Assembly (NCBI GenBank): GCA_964400125.1
Contig: CAYNSR010000009.1
Coordinates: 1-64,000, forward strand
Direction: 5' to 3'
From: Micavibrio sp964400125
GTDB taxonomy: Bacteria > Pseudomonadota > Alphaproteobacteria > Micavibrionales > Micavibrionaceae
DNA: 64,000 bases
The notes under the pieces are model-generated. The model ran no database searches and had not been told where the DNA came from. It was given only the letters and a program-made list of their open reading frames with translations. Of this stretch, positions 32,311-40,916 are shown in pieces; the stretch's first letter is position 1; each line of letters begins with the position of its first letter. A program made the translations under genes and the position numbers.

Positions 32311-32940
32311 TTATTCGGCGGCTTGCTGCAAACGGGTGTCTTCGGCGGGGTCGACCCAGCCGATATTACCGTCATCGCGGCGATAAACCACGTTCAGGCC
32401 GCCATGCTTGGCGTTGCGGAACAGAAAAAAGGTCTGATGGGCAAGGTCCATACGCATGACCGCTTCGGACACGCTCAGGGTTTCGATCTGCGATTCCGAC
32501 GTCATTTCGGCGATGATAAGTGGTGTGTGTGTTTCGGTGTCGGCGGCGGAAGAGTCATTCTCCCGGTCTTCGTCCTGTCCCATGGCCAGAACATAGGCTT
32601 GCGCCTTCATGATTTCTGTTTCCGGGGTTTCTTCGATACGGCGATGGTGCGAGCGCAGACGGTTTTTGTAGCGGCGCAACTGTTTGGCGACCTTTGCCGC
32701 CGCGACGTCGAAGGCAAGGTAGATGTCGTTTTCAATCGCCTCACCCATGATCTGGATATTTTTACCCACGCGGATGGCGATGTGGGCGCGGAAAAATCCC
32801 TGCCCCTCGCGGTTGAAATGAACATTGGCGTCAATAGCCCGGTTGAAATATTTCGCGTTTATGTCGTCCAGTTTTTCCTGCACATGTGTGCGCAAGGCAT
32901 CACCGACATCGATCTGTTTTCCTTGAACCGTGAGCTGCAT
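32311..32940 (-). CDS. hpf: ribosome hibernation promoting factor, long form
   Basis: 209 residues. The N-terminal domain begins MQLTVQGKQIDVGDALRTHVQEKL and carries the basic helix RRYKNRLRSHHRR; a linker of about 40 residues follows, then a C-terminal domain ending with HGGLNVVYRRDDGNIGWVDP. Long HPF dimerises inactive 70S ribosomes into 100S. It lies downstream of rpoN as usual; the ptsN gene that commonly follows is missing here. Confidence 0.93.
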   Translation of the reverse strand: MQLTVQGKQIDVGDALRTHVQEKLDDINAKYFNRAIDANVHFNREGQGFFRAHIAIRVGKNIQIMGEAIENDIYLAFDVAAAKVAKQLRRYKNRLRSHHRRIEETPETEIMKAQAYVLAMGQDEDRENDSSAADTETHTPLIIAEMTSESQIETLSVSEAVMRMDLAHQTFFLFRNAKHGGLNVVYRRDDGNIGWVDPAEDTRLQQAAE

Positions 32941-33123
32941 GATTTTTTCCGTTCCAGTGTGGTTTCGTCAGGAGTGAGTTTAGGTCAAACCCCATAATTG
33001 GCAAGGGTTTACCCGGCGTGAAGCGGTAGCGCGGTCGTCATATTTCTATTCTAGAAAGCAAATTCTTGACAAGTGCTTAATGCCGCCAGTGGTGATATTA
33101 AGGAAAATCTCGCGGCGGGCTTC

Positions 33124-34608
33124 CTATCTGGGTTTTTTTTGTTTTTTCCGCTGCACGGAGGAGGGAATATGCAGCATATCCCGGTACTTGGCGACCGTGC
33201 GGCGGGCGAGATCGATCCCTTCTTTTTGCAAGATATCGACAATGGCGTCGTCGGAGAGAACGGCGTCTGGTTTTTCGGCGTCGATCAGGGTCTTGACCCG
33301 CATCTTGACCGATTCCGCGCTGTGGCTGCTGCCGTCGGCGCTAATCAGGGCGGTGGAGAAAAAATATTTCAGTTCAAACAAGCCGCGCGGCGTACCGATA
33401 TATTTCCCGGCAGTGACGCGACTGACCGTGCTTTCATGCATATCGATCTTTTCGGCAATGTCCTTCAGCGTCAGCGGACGCAGGAATTCAATGCCGTAGA
33501 GAAAAAATGCATCCTGTTGTTCGATAATTTCTGATGCGACCTTGAGAATGGTTTTGGCACGCTGGTCGAGCGCGCGCACCAGCCAGCTTGCCGATTGCAT
33601 CTGGGCGTTCAGATAGTCGCGGTCCTGTCTGGCGGTGGCGTGGGCGCTGATTTCAGTGAAATAGTGCTGGTTGACAAGGATTCGGGGCAGGGTTTCGTTG
33701 TTGAGATCGACGCGCCAGCCGCCGCCTTCGGATTTCGGGATTGGCTTCATGATGATATCCGGCACGACGGTCTGGACGATGAAATGGTCGTATGTGCTGG
33801 CCGGGCGGGGATTGAGCGCCCGGATATCGGCAATCATGTCTTGCAGGTAAGTTTCATTGACGCCGCAGATTTGGGCCAGTTTCGCATGCGCATGGTCGGC
33901 AAGAAGGTCGAGATGGGCCAGAAGTTTTTGCATCGGTTCATCCAGCTTGCCCTGATCTTCCAGTTGCAGTGAAAGACATTCGGTCAGCGATGCAGCGAAA
34001 ATGCCCGCAGGTTCGAAGGTTTTCATGCGGGCCAGCAGGGCCGCGATTTTGTCGCGGTTGCCGCCGAGTCTGGCGGCCAGATCATCGATGCCGACCCGCA
34101 GATAACCGGTTTCATCCAGCATGTCGATCAACAGACCGCCAATCATGCGGTCGCGGGGGTCTTCGGTTTCAAGCGCTAGTTGTTCCTGCAACACGGTGCG
34201 CAGGGTTTTGGTTTCGGTCAGGGTATTTTCGAGCGACAGTTCAGGGTCGTCGAAATTGCGGTTTCCGCCCGCGCCAACGCCGGCCATCGTCCCGGTTTCA
34301 TAGTCGGGCGTTGTGGTGGCTTGCGGTATTTCCGATTCATTGCCGGTCCAGGCTTCGTCGAATTCCTTTTCCACTTCGTCGCGTTCGTTGCGGGCTTCGA
34401 TTTCGGGTGCGGCTTCGTTATCCGCCGCTTCGCCTTCCGGCGCAGCCTTTTCGAGGAGCGGATTTTTTTCCAGCTCCTCTTCCAGATAATCCGTCAATTC
34501 GGCATTGGTCATCTGCAACAGCTTGATCGCCTGTTGCAGTTGCGGGGTCATCACGAGATTCTGGGACTGCCTGAGATCCAGGCGCTGGGTCATTTTATGG
34601 GTAGACAT
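33124..34608 (-). CDS. rpoN: RNA polymerase sigma-54 factor
   Basis: 494 residues. Region I is glutamine-rich (LRQSQNLVMTPQLQQAIKLL), region II is acidic, and the C-terminus carries the RpoN box ARRTVAKYRDML. Helix-turn-helix VSRVTAGKYIGTPRGLFELKYFF is present. It directs transcription from -24/-12 promoters with enhancer-binding activators. Its location after lptB is typical of the conserved lptC-lptA-lptB-rpoN-hpf block. Confidence 0.96.
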   Translation of the reverse strand: MSTHKMTQRLDLRQSQNLVMTPQLQQAIKLLQMTNAELTDYLEEELEKNPLLEKAAPEGEAADNEAAPEIEARNERDEVEKEFDEAWTGNESEIPQATTTPDYETGTMAGVGAGGNRNFDDPELSLENTLTETKTLRTVLQEQLALETEDPRDRMIGGLLIDMLDETGYLRVGIDDLAARLGGNRDKIAALLARMKTFEPAGIFAASLTECLSLQLEDQGKLDEPMQKLLAHLDLLADHAHAKLAQICGVNETYLQDMIADIRALNPRPASTYDHFIVQTVVPDIIMKPIPKSEGGGWRVDLNNETLPRILVNQHYFTEISAHATARQDRDYLNAQMQSASWLVRALDQRAKTILKVASEIIEQQDAFFLYGIEFLRPLTLKDIAEKIDMHESTVSRVTAGKYIGTPRGLFELKYFFSTALISADGSSHSAESVKMRVKTLIDAEKPDAVLSDDAIVDILQKEGIDLARRTVAKYRDMLHIPSSVQRKKQKKPR

Positions 34609-34701
34609 GAGGTTATTCTAACATGAAACCGGAAAAAAATGTGCCGGAAAGCGGTGTTTTCATTTTCTTACAATGTCTGTGAAGTGCAAAGGCCGGCCAC
34701 C

Positions 34702-35451
34702 CTACAACGAAAACCCTTCGCCCAGATAGACCCGGCGTACATCTTCGTGTGCGACGATATCCGCCGGGGTGCCTTCCATCAGGACATGGCCGTCATGGAG
34801 GATATAGGCGCGGTCGACGATATCGAGTGTGTCGCGGACATTGTGGTCGGTGATAAGAACGCCAATATCTTTTGTTTTCAGATGGGCAATCAGCGAGCGG
34901 ATTTCGCCGATGGCGATCGGGTCGATCCCGGCCAGAGGTTCATCGAGCAGCATGAAATGCGGGCGGCTGGCCAGTGCGCGGGCGATTTCGACACGGCGGC
35001 GTTCCCCGCCCGAAAGCGCAATGGCCGGGGCGCGGCGGAGATGGGTGATCGAAAATTCCGCCAGCAATTCTTCGAGCAGGGCTTCCTGATCTTCATGGTT
35101 CAGGTTTTGCGCCTGAATCACGGCGCGGATATTGTCTTCGACCGACAGGCCGCGAAAAATGGATGATTCCTGCGGCAGATAACCGATGCCAAGCCGCGCG
35201 CGGCGATACATCGGCAGGCTGGTGATATCCTGCCCGTCGAGCATGATCGTGCCGGAATCCGGATTGAGGAGGCCCGTCATCATGTAAAAACAGGTGGTTT
35301 TCCCGGCTCCGTTCGGACCGAGCAGGGCGACGGCTTCGCCCCGGCGGATGGCGATACTGACATCGCGCAAGACCGGGCGTTTGCGGTAGCTCTTGGAAAG
35401 ATGCTCCGTCACCAGACCCTTGGGGATTGTTTTCAGGCGTTTTGTCGTCAT
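34702..35451 (-). CDS. lptB: LPS export ABC transporter ATP-binding protein
   Basis: About 249 residues from ATG 35451. Walker A GPNGAGKTTC, Q-loop YLPQE, signature LSGGERRRVEIARAL, Walker B MLLDEPLAGIDP and H-loop TDHN are all intact. LptB drives LPS extraction with LptF and LptG, encoded at 59756-61992. It is inner-membrane associated. 93 bases separate it from rpoN downstream. Confidence 0.96.
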   Translation of the reverse strand: MTTKRLKTIPKGLVTEHLSKSYRKRPVLRDVSIAIRRGEAVALLGPNGAGKTTCFYMMTGLLNPDSGTIMLDGQDITSLPMYRRARLGIGYLPQESSIFRGLSVEDNIRAVIQAQNLNHEDQEALLEELLAEFSITHLRRAPAIALSGGERRRVEIARALASRPHFMLLDEPLAGIDPIAIGEIRSLIAHLKTKDIGVLITDHNVRDTLDIVDRAYILHDGHVLMEGTPADIVAHEDVRRVYLGEGFSL

Positions 35452-35495
35452 GGGCGGACTATAAACCAAGCGCGGGAGGAAGGCAAAAGGCCGTA

Positions 35496-36311
35496 TTACG
35501 GGGCTTTTTTGCTGGGGTAGAAGGTGCCGCGCACACGGCCCCCGTCGGCTGCCGGGTCGATCGGGTCGGCGGCGTTTCCGCTGGCGAAGATGCGGCTGAT
35601 ATTGCTGGTCAGGTCGATGCTGGCGCGGTCCCCGGTCAGGATATTCTGGTCGCGCCTGATGGTGACGCCGCCGGACATTTCCGCCGTATTGTTTGACGCG
35701 GTATACACGCCGCGCGTGCCGCTCAGGGTTTCGGTGGGGGTGGTGATGACGACGTTGCCGATGGCTTCGAGTTGGTCAAGGACCTGTTTGCCGCTTTTGT
35801 CTTCTTTCAGCATTGCGCTGATGGTCTCGGCACGCAGCGTATCCCCGGCGCGGATCACGGTAGCGTTGCCAAAGGCCTTTAATGTTGCGGCGGTGACGTT
35901 GTATTCGAATTTGTCTTCGGCGGTGACGGTTTGATCGGGGGATGTCATGGTCAGGGCGTCGCCGGTCATGGTTGCCAGACCGCTATCGACGTCATAGACC
36001 AGATGATCGCCGCTGGCGGTGTTGCCCTGATTGTCGATGGTGACGGATTCGATGGCGGTCAGGCGATGGATTTCGGTGCCGGATTTTGCCGTGTCGCGGT
36101 AATCGGCAATGATTTTCCGGGCGCGGATCGTGACGTTTCCTTGCGTGATGACGGCATTGCCGTTGGCGATATACTGGTTTTTGGCGCGATGCCATTCGAG
36201 CGAGGAATCAGCAGTGATTTCGATCGGCTTGTCGGCGTTTGCGTTTTGCGCCATGGCGGGCGCGGCATGCAGACAGGCGACGAGCAGGATCATCAGGGCG
36301 GGGTGGCGCAT
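35496..36311 (-). CDS. lptA: periplasmic LPS transport protein LptA
   Basis: 271 residues. A signal peptide (LMILLVACLHAAPAMA) is followed by an OstA-like beta-jellyroll repeat: PIEITADSSLEWHRAKNQYIANGNA and similar strands thereafter. It is longer than enterobacterial LptA (about 185), as is common in alphaproteobacteria. It bridges LptC to the outer membrane LptD. It starts 3 bases after lptC ends. Confidence 0.88.
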   Translation of the reverse strand: MRHPALMILLVACLHAAPAMAQNANADKPIEITADSSLEWHRAKNQYIANGNAVITQGNVTIRARKIIADYRDTAKSGTEIHRLTAIESVTIDNQGNTASGDHLVYDVDSGLATMTGDALTMTSPDQTVTAEDKFEYNVTAATLKAFGNATVIRAGDTLRAETISAMLKEDKSGKQVLDQLEAIGNVVITTPTETLSGTRGVYTASNNTAEMSGGVTIRRDQNILTGDRASIDLTSNISRIFASGNAADPIDPAADGGRVRGTFYPSKKAP

Positions 36312-36314
36312 GTT

Positions 36315-36998
36315 TTACAATCCCTTGATTGATTTTTTGAGGGTGAGCCGGGCCGGGCCGGGGAAAACAAGAGTGCCGTCGGTATTGTCAGCCATCATCC
36401 CGGCGGCAGTGAGCGTTGCATCGGGCCCGGTAATGGTTACGGGCCTGTCGGTGGTTGCCGTTCCGCCCTTGATGGCGATATCGAGCAGCGCTGTGTACAG
36501 CATATAGCCGTTGCTGTGTGAAAGCGCGATATCGCCTTCGAGCCGGAGCGTTTCTTCCTGTTGTCGATAGGTGCCGCTGGCCGCGTGGCCGGAGATTTTT
36601 TCGCCGTTGCCCAGATCAATGCTGGCGACGGGCCTATCCATCAGCACGGCGGCGGAATCTCCCAGATCCTGTACGGCGCGGGCGGCGGTGATGACATAGG
36701 GGTTCCCCCTTGCGTCGGCGCTTTCGAAATGCGGATCGATCAATTCGTTCTGGCCGGTTTTTTGTGGAAGGATGTCGTCACGGGGAACGGGGACGATGGC
36801 GTCGTCCATTTTCGGCCATGCCATGACCACCACAACGATGCCCAATGCCAAAACAGGCAGCAAGACCTGCATCCCGCGCACGAACAGGGAGTAACGGCGG
36901 TTGACGCGCACGCGCTTCCTGCGCCCGAGATGCAGCAGGCGGGTCAGGTTGTCGCGGGTTTCCACGTTTTCGGAAAATTTTCCGGAAAGTTCATCCAT
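36315..36998 (-). CDS. lptC: LPS export protein LptC
   Basis: 227 residues. One membrane anchor (VLLPVLALGIVVVVMAW at about residues 48-65) follows a basic N-terminus; the periplasmic part contains NPYVITAARAV and ALLDIAIKGGTATTDRPVTI, typical of LptC. It links the LptBFG transporter to LptA. First gene of lptC-lptA-lptB, 27 bases downstream of kdsD. Confidence 0.88.
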   Translation of the reverse strand: MDELSGKFSENVETRDNLTRLLHLGRRKRVRVNRRYSLFVRGMQVLLPVLALGIVVVVMAWPKMDDAIVPVPRDDILPQKTGQNELIDPHFESADARGNPYVITAARAVQDLGDSAAVLMDRPVASIDLGNGEKISGHAASGTYRQQEETLRLEGDIALSHSNGYMLYTALLDIAIKGGTATTDRPVTITGPDATLTAAGMMADNTDGTLVFPGPARLTLKKSIKGL

Positions 36999-37025
36999 GG
37001 CGGGACTGTAATGGGAAGTGCGAAA

Positions 37026-38048
37026 TCAGGCAATCCCGGCTTGCAGGCAATCCTGAACGCGGATCATCCCGGCAATGCGGTTGCCATCCATGACCACCAG
37101 ACTGGTCAGGTAGTGGCCCGGAATGCGGGTCATCAGTTCCAGTGCCTCGGCGGCCAGCGCATCCGGCGCAATGGTTTTCGGCGTCCGGGTCATGATGTCG
37201 GTGACATTTTTTTGCAGCAGATCCGGTCCCATATGTCGTTTCAAATCGCCGTCGGTGATGATCCCGGCAAGGGAGCGGTCCGGCCCTTCGACCAGAACGG
37301 CACCGAGATTGATGTCGGACAAAGCCAGAATGGCCTGATCCATTTTTGCATCGGGCGGGACACGCGGCAGGGCGTCGTAGCCGTGCATGATGTCGGAGAC
37401 CTTTTTGAGTTTCTGCCCCAGCTTGCCGCCGGGGTGGAAAACCTTGAACTGTTCAGGGGTCAGGCCCATGCGGTCGAGGAGGGCCACCGCCAGCGCATCG
37501 CCCAGCGCCAGCATCATCGTGGTCGAGGTCGTCGGTGCCAGACCGTTGGGACAGGCTTCGGGCATTTTCGGCATCAGCAAGACGATATCGGCGTGTTGCG
37601 CCAGCGGCGAATCCGCCTTGCTGGTCATGGCGATCAGGGTGATGCCGAAACGCCGCGTATAGGCGATCAGGTCGGACAGCTCCGCATTCATGCCGGAATT
37701 CGACAGCAGCAGCACGACATCCTGATCGGTAATCATGCCGAGATCGCCGTGGCTGGCCTCGGACGGGTGGACGAAATAGGACGGGGTTCCGGTGGAAGCC
37801 AGCGTCGCCGCCAGCTTGCGGCAGACATGTCCGCTCTTGCCGATGCCCGCGACGATCAGGCGTCCATTCCTGCCCGGCGCGGATTTCATTGCGTGGATGA
37901 CATCGACGGCCCGGGCAAAATGATCGTCAAGGCTTTCGGCCAGCGCCCGCAGCCCGTCCATCTCGGCGCTCAGAACCCGCCGGGCCTCGGCGATATCGCG
38001 CAGGCTACGGTCTTTGTCGTTGCTGACCGGGACGGGGCGTGCGTTCAT
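37026..38048 (-). CDS. kdsD: arabinose-5-phosphate isomerase (KdsD/KpsF)
   Basis: About 340 residues from ATG 38048, AGGTGG eight bases upstream; a GTG at 38057 is an alternative. A SIS domain (GIGKSGHVCRKLAATLASTGTPSYF, SNSGMNAELSDLI) precedes two CBS repeats (VSDIMHGYDALPRV and VTDIMTRTPKTI). It converts ribulose-5-phosphate to arabinose-5-phosphate for Kdo synthesis. Its placement directly upstream of lptC ties it to LPS core making. Confidence 0.94.
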   Translation of the reverse strand: MNARPVPVSNDKDRSLRDIAEARRVLSAEMDGLRALAESLDDHFARAVDVIHAMKSAPGRNGRLIVAGIGKSGHVCRKLAATLASTGTPSYFVHPSEASHGDLGMITDQDVVLLLSNSGMNAELSDLIAYTRRFGITLIAMTSKADSPLAQHADIVLLMPKMPEACPNGLAPTTSTTMMLALGDALAVALLDRMGLTPEQFKVFHPGGKLGQKLKKVSDIMHGYDALPRVPPDAKMDQAILALSDINLGAVLVEGPDRSLAGIITDGDLKRHMGPDLLQKNVTDIMTRTPKTIAPDALAAEALELMTRIPGHYLTSLVVMDGNRIAGMIRVQDCLQAGIA

Positions 38049-38067
38049 CAAATCCACCTTTTGCGGG

Positions 38068-38679
38068 TTAGTGCGCGAAAATATCCAGCTCCGGCCAGCC
38101 GGAAAGATCGAGCGCGGCGCGGGTGGGGATGAAATCCATCACGCTTTGCGCCAGCGCCTTGCGGCCTTCGCGTTCCAGCATGATATCGAGCTTGTCGCGG
38201 ATTTTATGCAGGTGCAAGACATCGTTGGCGGCATAGATTTTCTGCTCTTCGCTGAGCGTGTCGCCGCCCCAGTCGGAAGATTGCTGCTGCTTGTTCATCT
38301 CGACCCCGATCAGTTCGCGGCAGAGCTCGCGCAAATTGTGGCGGTCGGTATAGGTGCGGCAAAGCGTCGAGGCAATCTTGGTGCAGTAAAGCGGTGTGCA
38401 ATCGACGCCGAGATAATGTTTGAGAATGGCGTAATCAAAACGCGCATAATGAAAAATCTTGGCGACCTTCGGGTCCGCCAGCAGTTTTTTCAGATTCGGG
38501 GCGTCATACGCGCCGCGCGTCATCTGCACCAGATGCGCCGTGCCGTCCCCGGCGGAAAGCTGCACCAGACACAGCCGGTCGCGATGGTTGTTCAGGCCCA
38601 TGGCCTCCGTATCGACCGCAACGGCATCGCCGAAAGACAGGTTTGCAGGAATATCGCCGTGATGCAGGGTAATGGTCAT
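38068..38679 (-). CDS. RNase D-like 3'-5' exonuclease
   Basis: 203 residues from ATG 38679; the longer frame runs into the tRNA gene. DEDDy exonuclease motifs are visible: AVDTEAMGL (D, E), HYARFDYAIL (D) and YAANDVLHLHKI (Y and D). The HRDC domains of full-length RNase D are absent; the short form is common in alphaproteobacteria. Its position next to a tRNA gene fits a tRNA maturation role but does not prove it. Confidence 0.87.
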   Translation of the reverse strand: MTITLHHGDIPANLSFGDAVAVDTEAMGLNNHRDRLCLVQLSAGDGTAHLVQMTRGAYDAPNLKKLLADPKVAKIFHYARFDYAILKHYLGVDCTPLYCTKIASTLCRTYTDRHNLRELCRELIGVEMNKQQQSSDWGGDTLSEEQKIYAANDVLHLHKIRDKLDIMLEREGRKALAQSVMDFIPTRAALDLSGWPELDIFAH

Positions 38680-38747
38680 ATACAGTCCTTGGCCCTTATC
38701 CCCTTCCGCGCCCGATGCGCTGCCATGGCGTGGGTAAGGCGGGTTAT

Positions 38748-38834
38748 TGGTGCCCAGAAGAGGACTTGAACCTCCACGACCTTGCGGCCACACGGACCTG
38801 AACCGTGCGCGTCTACCAGTTCCGCCACCTGGGC
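38748..38834 (-). tRNA. tRNA-Leu (anticodon CAG)
   Basis: The minus strand folds as a tRNA with a GCCCAGG acceptor pairing with (T)CTGGGC and an encoded CCA at 38748-38750. The anticodon stem is CACGG-TTCAGGT-CCGTG, with anticodon CAG (38798-38800). The long variable arm of leucine tRNAs is present (TGGCCGCAAGGTC region), and GGTTCAAGTCC is the T-loop. 87 bases. The RTX island begins just beyond its 5' side. Confidence 0.95.
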
Positions 38835-38864
38835 AAGGTGTACCAGAGTTCTCGGTATGGCGGC

Positions 38865-38893
38865 TTTTTAGTCGAGGGCGGGGAGGTTGTCAA
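38865..38893 (-). promoter_or_regulatory. sigma-70-type promoter of tRNA-Leu
   Basis: On the minus strand a TTGACA (38888-38893), a 17-base spacer and TAAAAA (38865-38870) lie about 30 bases before the tRNA 5' end. Confidence 0.7.
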
Positions 38894-38925
38894 ACTGAAT
38901 CAGGGGCGGGAGGATTTTTTGAATT

Positions 38926-39282
38926 ATGTCAATTTTCGGCAATGACGCGACCTATGCGAACGGCTATTTAAAACTCGACGCGCTTTACGACACCAACAAC
39001 GATAATGCCATCACCGCCGCCGATACAGGCTTCGGGGATCTGCGCGTGTGGATCGACGCGAACGCCGACGGCTACAGCCAGTCAGGTGAACTCTTCACAT
39101 TGTCCACCCTCGGCATCACGTCGATTGCGACAGGCTATACGAATGTGAATTACCAGATCGCGGGCAATGATATCTTGCAGCAATCCACCTTCACCATGAA
39201 CGGCAATACCTATACATCCGTGGATGCGGCCAATGACAATGTTGAATATTCGGAGCGCTGCCCCGTGCGCCGGGTGGCGTAA
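38926..39282 (+). pseudogene. fragment of an RTX protein gene
   Basis: Bases 38933-39228 align without gaps to 42460-42755 inside the complete RTX gene (constant offset 3527), with scattered mismatches. The fragment encodes the EF-hand-like region LFGNDATYANGYLKLDAL to NTYTSVDA, then diverges and stops. An ATG with GGAGGATTTTTTGAATT upstream may allow translation, but neither the N-terminal half nor the RTX repeats and secretion signal are present. It is a leftover of another copy of the gene at 40917. Confidence 0.8.
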
Positions 39283-39426
39283 CCTGAGATTGTGGAGAGA
39301 AAAGAAATAAAGGTCAAGTCTGGATTTTGGGAAAGTTTTGGGTAAGATTTGCCGGAACTTTAAAAAGAGGGCTGTCTTGAACGACATCAATACACCGGGC
39401 AGGATATTAAAGCAGGAAAAAATCGT

Positions 39427-39873
39427 ATGGAAAACTCAGTGTCCATCATAAAATATTGCGGTATTTTTGCTCTTGTTTACGGGGGCCTGATGCTTGTTGT
39501 GAATACACTTTCCCATGTTTTTAATATTGATCTGGGTGCTGGCGCAAATGCGGGCATGGCTATTGCCGCTGCCTGTGGTGGTGTGGCTGCATTTGTAAAG
39601 GATCACGGTCGGTCTCCAAGCAAAGGAGAAAGAAGAAAATTGACGTGGGGGAGCATAGCCGCCTCTATTCTCATTTCCCTTATCGGCTTCTTCATAATGC
39701 TGACTCTTGCGGGGCATGATCCCTGGACGGTTTTCAATGAAATTTTTGTTAGAATAACGCCGGTTCTGTTTGGCGTAGCCTTTATCATAGTTACGCTTAT
39801 CTACTATCTGTTTCTTGGTGTGTGTTACTGGTGGGTTGGAAAGATTGTAGCTAAGGTATATTCACGGAATTGA
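39427..39873 (+). CDS. four-helix membrane protein, ABZJ_00895-like
   Basis: 148 residues with about four hydrophobic helices (IFALVYGGLMLVVNTL, GMAIAAACGGVAAFV, SIAASILISLIGFFIMLTLA, VLFGVAFIIVTLIYYLFLGV). The loop FVKDHGRSPSKGERRKLTWGS is characteristic of the ABZJ_00895 family of inner-membrane proteins, whose function is unknown. GC content is well below neighbouring housekeeping genes. Its 3' part is duplicated at 40299-40516. It is the first member of the putative RTX cassette, 12 bases before the next gene. An immunity or accessory role for the RTX protein is speculative. Confidence 0.75.
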   Translation: MENSVSIIKYCGIFALVYGGLMLVVNTLSHVFNIDLGAGANAGMAIAAACGGVAAFVKDHGRSPSKGERRKLTWGSIAASILISLIGFFIMLTLAGHDPWTVFNEIFVRITPVLFGVAFIIVTLIYYLFLGVCYWWVGKIVAKVYSRN

Positions 39874-39885
39874 AAGGGGTGCGGA

Positions 39886-40245
39886 ATGGCATTTATGAAT
39901 GAAAAGACAGAAGATGGTAAGTGGCAGACCATAGATAGAGAAAGAAATATATCCTTGGTTTACAAGGGTAGGATGGGTGGAGATGAGCCATACGATTTTG
40001 ACTTGTATTATGCAGATAAGGCTATAAAGATTTCAGCTTTTCGACATATAAAAGAAAAATCACCCAGCGAGAACGATGTGATCTGGAATATTGTCAGGCT
40101 TTTTATTCCAGGCGAGCTAGAAGGTAAACGCAAAGAAATTAAATTCATTATTAATGAAGCTTTCGATGCTTGCGGTTTTTTATTCAGTCGAGAGCATGTC
40201 GCCTCTGTAGTAGTATCATTCAAAACACCTGAGTTGGGGAGATAG
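39886..40245 (+). CDS. small soluble protein, paralogue 1 of the RTX cassette
   Basis: 119 residues, AAAGGGG before ATG 39886. It is clearly paralogous to the product at 40531: both begin with NEKTEDGKW, share DRERN, and contain WNIVRLFIPGEL / WHIFRLFIPENL in the second half. No signal peptide, no membrane helix. No family is recognised. Low GC. Being encoded directly before an RTX start in both copies suggests a dedicated partner (chaperone, immunity or acyl-carrier role unknown). Confidence 0.65.
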   Translation: MAFMNEKTEDGKWQTIDRERNISLVYKGRMGGDEPYDFDLYYADKAIKISAFRHIKEKSPSENDVIWNIVRLFIPGELEGKRKEIKFIINEAFDACGFLFSREHVASVVVSFKTPELGR

Positions 40246-40248
40246 ATC

Positions 40249-40362
40249 ATGGCAACAGAAACGCAAGCATTGGCTCAGATTACTTCGGGCATGACGGTTA
40301 GCCGCCTCTATTCTCATTTCCCTTATCGGTTTCTTCATAATGCTGACTCTTGCGGGGCATGA
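40249..40362 (+). pseudogene. chimeric stub: RTX start fused to membrane-protein gene
   Basis: ATG 40249 opens MATETQALAQITSGMTV, resembling the RTX start MTMVSDIVNQLTSGMSV at 40917. At 40298 the sequence switches to the 3' part of the membrane-protein gene, out of frame, and stops at 40362. This is a visible recombination junction. Confidence 0.75.
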
Positions 40363-40516
40363 TCTCTGGGCGGTTTTCAATGAAATTTTTGTTAAAATAA
40401 CGCCGGTTCTGTTTGGCGTGGCCTTTATCATTGTCACGCTTATCTATTATCTGTTTCTTGGCGTGTGTTACTGGTGGGTTGGAAAGATTGCAGCGAGGGC
40501 GTATGTGCGGAATTGA
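40299..40516 (+). pseudogene. 3' remnant of a second ABZJ_00895-like gene
   Basis: 218 bases nearly identical to 39658-39873, keeping the reading frame (ASILISLIGFFIMLTLAGHD to the final RN-stop) but lacking the first half, start codon and promoter. In the preserved frame a TGA immediately precedes it. Confidence 0.8.
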
Positions 40517-40530
40517 AGGAGGGATACAAA

Positions 40531-40902
40531 ATGACATTTGTGAATGAGAAGACAGAGGATGGTAAGTGGCGGACCGTAGATAGAGAACGCAATGTGATTT
40601 TAAGTAAAGTTTCGGGACCAGACGCTGAGGGGCAGTATGATTGCGAACTTATTTTTAATGAACTTCCCATCAGATTTGTAGCGGTTTCGGGAATGAAAAT
40701 TCATGGGAAACCAAAACTGGGAGAGAAAACGCAATATGAAATGAATTGGCATATTTTCCGGCTTTTTATTCCAGAGAATCTTCAAGATCACAAATCGGAA
40801 ATTACAGGTCTTATAAAAGAAGCGTTAGAGGTGTGGGGGTGGAATTATCGCACCGACAACGCTCATTCTGTTTCAGTTCAATTTAGTCCAAATCTCATGT
40901 AA
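40531..40902 (+). CDS. small soluble protein, paralogue 2 of the RTX cassette
   Basis: 123 residues from ATG 40531, chosen for the strong AAGGAGGGATACAAA site; the longer frame to 40465 reads through the remnant of the membrane gene. It begins MTFVNEKTEDGKWRTVDRERN, matching paralogue 1, then diverges in the middle (RFVAVSGMKIHGKPKLGEKT). The strong conservation at the start and variation in the middle resemble paired immunity proteins, but this is inference. It lies 14 bases before the RTX gene and is surely cotranscribed. Confidence 0.65.
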   Translation: MTFVNEKTEDGKWRTVDRERNVILSKVSGPDAEGQYDCELIFNELPIRFVAVSGMKIHGKPKLGEKTQYEMNWHIFRLFIPENLQDHKSEITGLIKEALEVWGWNYRTDNAHSVSVQFSPNLM

Positions 40903-40916
40903 AGGAAAATCCAGTC

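Noticed and set aside
36561..38132. 523-codon plus-strand ORF opposite lptC and kdsD
   Set aside because: It crosses two real minus-strand genes and has no ribosome binding site or motif.
38748..39282. Integrase or prophage at the tRNA-Leu
   Set aside because: No integrase gene and no repeat of the tRNA 3' end was found by eye; the island assignment rests on base composition and broken genes only.
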